NCBI GenBank assembly: GCA_027382625.1
Contig: JAJKFJ010021175.1
Span: 231,804 to 295,803, forward strand
Length of the DNA: 64,000 nucleotides
Direction: 5' to 3'
DNA from: Tetmemena sp. SeJ-2015
Lineage: Eukaryota; Ciliophora; Spirotrichea; Sporadotrichida; Oxytrichidae
Shown: piece after piece, positions 59,101-64,000 of the stretch
How positions within the stretch are numbered: the stretch's first letter is position 1
Layout: each line of letters opens with the position of its first letter
Position numbers and translations under genes: made by a program
The notes under the pieces: model-generated
Told to the model about the DNA's origin: nothing
The model's input: only the letters and a program-made list of their open reading frames with translations
The model's database searches: none

Positions 59101-62100
59101 CTGAGAGTTAGTTGGAAAACTTAACACTATCAACATTTAAGATACTCAAACGTCCTCTTAATCCAACTAAGAATATAGTTAAAATTTAAATGAAAATCAG
59201 AATTAAGTTAAAATAATAAATGAAGAGTTGTAAATTGTTGGCCGTTAAATTGTGAGGTAGCTACTTCAATATGGGACTTGTTCTATAGCTCTTTAAATTA
59301 TAAGATGAGTTTGTTCTACTTCCATTACTGTAGGAGCTCTCTGAGATGAGATATTGATGTTGAAAGTTCTGAATGAAGAAATTATCGAAGCTCTTAAACT
59401 TGTGACAGAGGTAACTCTTTACACAGGCTTCCAACGAAGAAGTTGAAAGGATGAAAGTTGCTTATAATTTAATGCTTAATCGAATGGTAATAAATTCATC
59501 TCAATAACTCAAATTTCAACTACCAAGGATTTTATATTTTATAAATTAATTATTAATTTAATTCTCTTTTTTATTAAATTCTCAGCTATAATCTCAAAAA
59601 GTAGAAGAGGTTAAACACTAATCCATTTTGGAAAGAGCCAATAATGATATAGACACTCTACTTCTTTCTGTACCAGTTCTTGCGAGGCTAGATATCAAAA
59701 AAATCATTGATCAATAACAGAAGAACTTAATCCCAATTTGGGTCTTCGAAAACAGCCAAGCTTTCTCTTCCTTCTAGGATTTGAAGAGTAAAGAAGAAAG
59801 TAAGGGAGAGCAGCAGATGAACACTAAAACCTATTTAGATTTTCCAGATGAGAGAGACTCAGACTTTATCAAAAGAGTGGTCTTTTAAGATGGCATATGC
59901 GAGAAGTTTGGAGAATTTGAAGTGTAGGTTTTAGAGAATCTATTTGTCAAAATAATGGAAGTGCCATATAATTTGTATCATACTTTACAATTTGATTTAC
60001 ACATATAGAGCTTTCCCAGTTATGTAAATTAATATGTGTTGAATAAAGTTGATCTCCAGATTCTAATATAGAGAGATTTTGAATAGTATGAGAAAAATCC
60101 TAAGGTTTCGTAGAGTGTTAAAGTGTCTTTTTTTTCTTTTGGAGATGATAAGTACTCTATCGTATTTGATGAAAAGCTAGAAGGCAGATACTTCTAATTG
60201 ATTAAATCATTATTTTTATTTACTTCATTACTAATGATGTCACAGGCTAAGGCAGATAAGTATGTCGGCTTCGGCTACCAACCATTTAAGCTATCAAGGT
60301 TAAATCTATAGCATAAGAGAAGTCTTGGGAGATCAAGGACTCTCAAAATCTGAAGTAGAATGATCTTCATAAGAAGATAAAATTTTAATTTGAATTTCTC
60401 TTCAGAAGTTTAATGAAAACTTTGATCAAGCAGGAGTTGAGGATTATTGGAAACTGCTCAAGAACTTGAATCCATCATTTCATAGAAGCAAATATATGAT
60501 GAATTTATTTAATCAACTACTTCGATAGAATAGTTTTCAATGAACCGAGGGCGCTTTCATATTGCATTCAACTAAAAAAATATCAATGAAGCTTTTGTAG
60601 TCGACAAAAAATCAGAAACTGGACTCTACTTCACTATTCAAAGGCGCTAGATAGGACACTCTAATCCACAACAACAAGTTCTATTCTTCAACTTTCTCTC
60701 AACTTTCATTAAATTTTACTAGATATAATTATTATCTTTAATCTCTTTTTTAGATGATATAGATATTCTTTTGAAGTTTCCTTGCTATTTTGAAATCTTT
60801 AATCCCCAAACATTTAGCTCACTCAAAATATTTCATAATAGACCTTTCTTAATAATGTTATAAGTGGTTTTTTTATAGTTTGTATTTAAATAATATGAAT
60901 TAGCTAGACTTTGTGTTGGAATTAAGATACTAAAATTAAAAAGTTTTATGTGTAGTAAACTGTTAATAACTAATAGAATAATTTTACTTTGATTTAAATG
61001 TAAATATTTCAGCGACGAAATAGAGAAGATGCCTGAGAAAACTGCTTAAATTAAGATTAAGATTCTGAATGAATCTGAGCCAGATTACATCTTTGTCAAA
61101 AACAGATTTACTGAAACGTTTGAAAATAGCAAGGGAACTTTGGGATCTTTAGCTATTTTATTTTAAAAACAAAATTCTAATTATAGAGTCATTATATTTA
61201 GCATAAAAGGTGCTATTATTTTTATTATAGAAGTAATTTAATAAATCAATCAACATTTATGAAGATTTATTAAGTATAGAGCTTCATTTATTGCTACTTC
61301 ATCTTCAAAGTCAAATCTGAATAAACCTACAGCAAAGATCATAAAGATTGAGCAGATCTTCAACTCAACCCTCTTCAACAAGTTATGTTTATTATTATTT
61401 TTACAGTTCGACTAAATTCTCTAAGAGACTTTCAATAAATACCCACAGAAGAAATACTCAGATAAATTAAATTATAATAACAAAATAATAACCATCTATT
61501 GCTCAATTTTATGTTGAAATTCCTATTCCACGGCACTAGAACAGTCTAGCCAGAGCAGATCTTCCAGTCTCAACATGGAATATCAAAATAGACATAGATC
61601 ATTATTTAAATGGATTTGACTTTAGATTTTCTAAAGAGACATGTTTGTATGGGACAGGGTCCTACTTTGCTAAAATTTCAAATTATTCTCATGATTATGC
61701 ATCCAAAACTCGAGATGGTAAACTTCAAATGTTTTTGGCTCTTGTAGTAACCGGAGAATCGATTTCGCTCAATCATAAACAATTATATTGATAAATCTTA
61801 AAATCTAAAAATTATTTATGAATTCAAATAAAGACATGAAGCTACCTCCTTTGAAGCATGGTTTATTTTAAATAGAGATAAAATTTGAAAGGTCAAACTG
61901 AGAGATACGATTCTGTGGAGTGTAAAGATCCAAATTTCTTTGTAATTTATGAGCACTTCAGAGCCTATCCAGGCTATCTAATCACTTCAATTCACATTTC
62001 AATTTTCTCTTCCTATAAAAATGAAGGACACTTTTAAATAATTTAGAAGAGCAAACTCAAATAGTATAGAAGTTTAAGTTTTATAATCAATTAAAGTTAC

Positions 62101-62211
62101 TATAAGGGTTCTTTTGAGCACAGAAGTCCCTTTTTCATATAAAATCAAACACAAACTTTTTCTACATCAGATCATCTCATCTCAAAATTTGAAACATACT
62201 AATAAACATGA
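59101..62211 (+). CDS. PARP-type ADP-ribosyltransferase, copy E
   Basis: Long, divergent paralog. The N-terminal start is not fixed. Parts in order: a helical region (VLNEEIIEALKLVT, NEEVERMKVAYNLMLNRM, VPVLARLDIKKIIDQQQKNL), a WWE-like stretch (VSFFSFGDDKYSIVFDEKLE), FNENFDQAGVEDYWKLLKNL, NESEPDYIFVKNRFTETFEN (compare KSEPDYEFVA in B), AKIIKIEQIFNSTLFNK, then the catalytic part: LKFLFHGTRTVQPEQIFQSQ, FDFRFSKETCLYGTGSYFAK, KLQMFLALVVTGESISLN, LPPLKGQTERYDSVE, FFVIYEHFRAYPGYLITS. H and Y of the triad are kept, with Phe at the Glu position. Pointer-bounded IESs at 61575-61609 and 61850-61883 restore the frame. The frame runs to TGA 62209-62211 with a basic tail. Confidence 0.75.
61575..61609. 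other. IES (35 bp, pointer ATGGA), copy E
   Basis: ATGGA occurs at 61575-61579 and 61610-61614. Removal gives FQSQHGFDFRFSKETCLYG in frame, at the homologous position of the GATTT-flanked IES of copy C. Confidence 0.8.
61850..61883. other. IES (34 bp, pointer TTTGAA), copy E
   Basis: TTTGAA occurs at 61850-61855 and 61884-61889. Removal gives LPPLKGQTERYDSVECKD in frame, matching PPLKGNSKTERYDS of copy A. Confidence 0.8.
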
Positions 62212-62540
62212 GCAACATCACAAACACTTCACTTTCTCATAAGACCATCATCATCTTTCCTTTCACATTCTGGGAAATGACATTTCAGACAACTAAGCTC
62301 TAATATATATATTGATTTATTTTTAAATTATGATTCATTCTTAATTTACTCCCTCAATTTTGATCTTTAAGTCAAAACTTAGTAAATTAAGATATGTATA
62401 TCCTATTTAGAATATACTTACTTATTAAATAATAATTTTATTTATAGCTAAATATTTAAATATATTCTTTTTATTTTAATTAATTTTTTATTTATCTAAC
62501 AGAATTCAGTTTGCATATATAATTAGTTTTTAAGCTGACT
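62212..62540. other. AT-rich spacer
   Basis: No gene is supported between PARP copy E and the last plus-strand gene. Confidence 0.4.
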
Positions 62541-63435
62541 GCGACATTTCAGACTCTTCTCTCAGGACTAAAAAATTAGATTAGAAATCTTGGTCCAAGA
62601 GCATTTGAGTAGCTCTTTCTTCTATTTGTGGTGAAGTTGAAGTCTCTTTCTCCTTTTGAACTCTTAAATCTAAGTAGACTCTCCATGCAGAATATCTCAG
62701 AGCTACTAAGATTGCGAAAAATGTTTGGTGCTTTTTAACTTTGGGCTCCTATCTCAACGTATTTTGAAGTTGAGACTCCTTATATCAGAGAGTTTTCGAC
62801 TGTTGCTCTCTGCTCGCGCTCACTCTATTTAAATTAAAACAATATAATAAAAATATTTAAATATCTCTTGAGCAAGACTGTACTCTCTTCATCACAGGAT
62901 ACTCAAGTCATTCAAAGTTTGAGAACATACTGAAGCTATTAGAACTATTGAGGAGCATGATAATAGTTGTCAAGATTAAAAAAGTTTGAATAAAATATCT
63001 GCATGTATTTTGTTCTCAAAATTCTATTTTAAAGACTACTCAAACCCAGAACCAGGAGGCCAGACTGTGCATCTCTGCTTTGAGACTAAGAAGACTAGAA
63101 TCATGTTAAAGAGATAATCTCATTAGGAAAGAAGATTGTGAAGCAAAGTCTTGAAGAGATAGTGAAGTTCTCCATCCCTGTTTGGTTTTCTGCTGTCTCA
63201 GCAGACCAACTTCACAATTCACAGCTAGACTATCAAGAAGAGGAAAAAGAGATTCTATTCCCAAAACAAAACCTGCAACAAGAATATCTCCACTTTCTAG
63301 GCTCTCGTGAGAAGTCTGCAAACAGAGTGAATTTCACCAAAGGCATTTCTTACAACTACAGTCATTTCGAGGTTCATACATTAGGAAGTTATCTTATTAC
63401 TATTTCTGGGTCACTAAATTGCTTAATTTTTTAAT
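62541..63435 (+). CDS. Unknown protein, several segments
   Basis: Readable stretches: TTFQTLLSGLKNQIRNLGPR, VVKLKSLSPFELLNLSRLSM, GAFQLWAPISTYFEVETPYI (62541-62850), ITGYSSHSKFENILKLLELL (62880-62970), DYSNPEPGGQTVHLCFETKK (63040-63105), and KIVKQSLEEIVKFSIPVWFS with LDYQEEEKEILFPKQNLQQE (63115-63434). They lie in different frames separated by AT-rich breaks near 62850 and 62990 and by a one-base shift near 63110. No start codon or stop can be fixed, and no family is recognised. The composition is clearly coding compared with the flanks. Confidence 0.45.
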
Positions 63436-63785
63436 CATATCAAACATTAAAAATCTCATAATATGATAAGAAAGTTAAATAAGTTATGTTTAATTATTGT
63501 ATAAATCAGGGTGATAGTCAAAAGTGAAATAAATTAGAATTATCAAAGGACCCCGATAGCTGAAAATTCCAGTGAGATAATTAGTTTTAGACTGAGATAG
63601 ATAATTTAGAGTATAGTAAGATAAAATCACGACTCGCTCGGTAGAATTATGGCGATCTGGCTAAAATAATGACTCGATAGGTAAATATAGAGTGAGTTAG
63701 ATAATTTAAGTTAGACATTGACAAATGCAAGGTAAGATCGCTGATTGTGAAAGTTCCTGCTTCTGATTTCAACTCTGACCTCTGT
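63436..63785. other. Non-coding, with repeated GATAATTTA-type motifs
   Basis: Contains several variants of GAGATAGATAATTTAGAGT, GAGTTAGATAATTTAAGTT and GACTCGCTCGG/GACTCGATAGG. It lies next to the transposase end and may be the non-coding flank of that element. No terminal inverted repeat could be confirmed because the other end is outside the window. Confidence 0.4.
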
Positions 63786-64000
63786 TCACACGAATCCGAG
63801 CCTGATTGTCTGGAGCCATCTCTTGATACTTAGCACCCACAGCTTGCTGACATCACTTGCAGTCATTCTCTATAGCACCTCGGCCACAGCTGAGACTAGA
63901 TTCTCTCTGTAGAGTTAGGACGCAGTCAATCTTACTTTCTAGCTATCTTGCGTGAGCGAAGCTGCAGCTTCACAAATGAGAAGAGCTGTTCGATAGGATT
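63786..64000 (-). mobile_element. DDE transposase (IS630/Tc1/mariner-like), C-terminal end
   Basis: On the minus strand the window edge opens with NPIEQLFSFVKLQLRSRK, matching the N-P-I-E-x-x-F/W-x-x-x-K motif that carries the last catalytic acidic residue in DDE_3-type transposases of the IS630/Tc1/mariner group. A helical tail follows (LTASQLYRENLVSAVAEVLQ, VSKLWVLSIKRWLQTIRLGF) and ends at TGA 63788-63786. A one-base shift occurs just after RSRKIARKQ. The rest lies beyond the right edge. Hypotrich TBE elements and several germline-limited ciliate transposons belong to this broad group; which one this is cannot be decided from 70 residues. Confidence 0.65.

Overview
ORGANISM. This looks like germline (micronuclear-type) DNA of a ciliate. 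Long coding stretches open only if TAA and TAG are read as glutamine and TGA alone is stop; for example the NSUN5, NDUFAF5, sorting nexin and Kelch genes carry many in-frame TAA/TAG and end in TGA. Introns are short GT-AG introns (45, 62, 65, 69 and 167 bp measured here). Many genes are also interrupted by AT-rich segments that lack GT-AG ends but are flanked by short direct repeats. Removing the segment plus one repeat copy restores the reading frame. This is the signature of internal eliminated sequences (IES) with pointer repeats. The code plus pointers fits a hypotrich (Oxytricha/Stylonychia type) best; the assignment is inference. Scattered one-base frameshifts, often in homopolymers, suggest some residual assembly error, so gene models are approximate.

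LAYOUT. 0.8-2.6 kb: a TVP23-like Golgi membrane protein and a small membrane protein. 3.5-8.0 kb (minus): a coiled-coil protein with three pointer-bounded IESs, then NSUN5, an rRNA cytosine methyltransferase. 8.3-13.9 kb: a RING/B-box/coiled-coil/Kelch gene split by a 3,195 bp segment with an 11 bp pointer, which carries a whole second gene. 13.9-23.7 kb: a coiled-coil protein (minus), a PX sorting nexin, an unknown protein, NDUFAF5 (complex I assembly) and a two-domain cyclic-nucleotide-binding protein. 23.9-26.0 kb: a low-complexity protein.

25.4-40.7 kb is a tandem segmental duplication. Each unit has the 3' end of the low-complexity gene, a large gene with a WWE-like region and a PARP-type ADP-ribosyltransferase domain, and the 3' end of a minus-strand coiled-coil gene. 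The two PARP copies share IES sites, but the IESs differ greatly: 48 bp against 3,500 bp at one site, and 56 bp against 1,232 bp (holding a C2H2 zinc-finger gene) at another. A third site carries a 418 bp TA-flanked inverted-repeat element in copy A only.

40.5-49.2 kb: two unknown minus-strand genes, a small four-exon membrane protein and an unknown plus-strand gene. 49.3-55.5 kb is mostly AT-rich, with a duplicated minus-strand ORF and a 1.4 kb near-perfect palindrome carrying a kinase fragment in each arm. 55.5-62.2 kb: three more PARP-type loci (two partial, one long) and a second copy of the inverted-repeat element. 62.5-63.4 kb: an unknown gene. 63.8-64.0 kb: the C-terminal end of a DDE (IS630/Tc1/mariner-like) transposase running off the right edge.

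HOW IT FITS TOGETHER. Functions are ordinary cell housekeeping plus a local expansion of ADP-ribosyltransferases. The main interest is genome architecture: paralogous IES sites evolving in length, pointer and content, and whole genes sitting inside eliminated segments of other genes.
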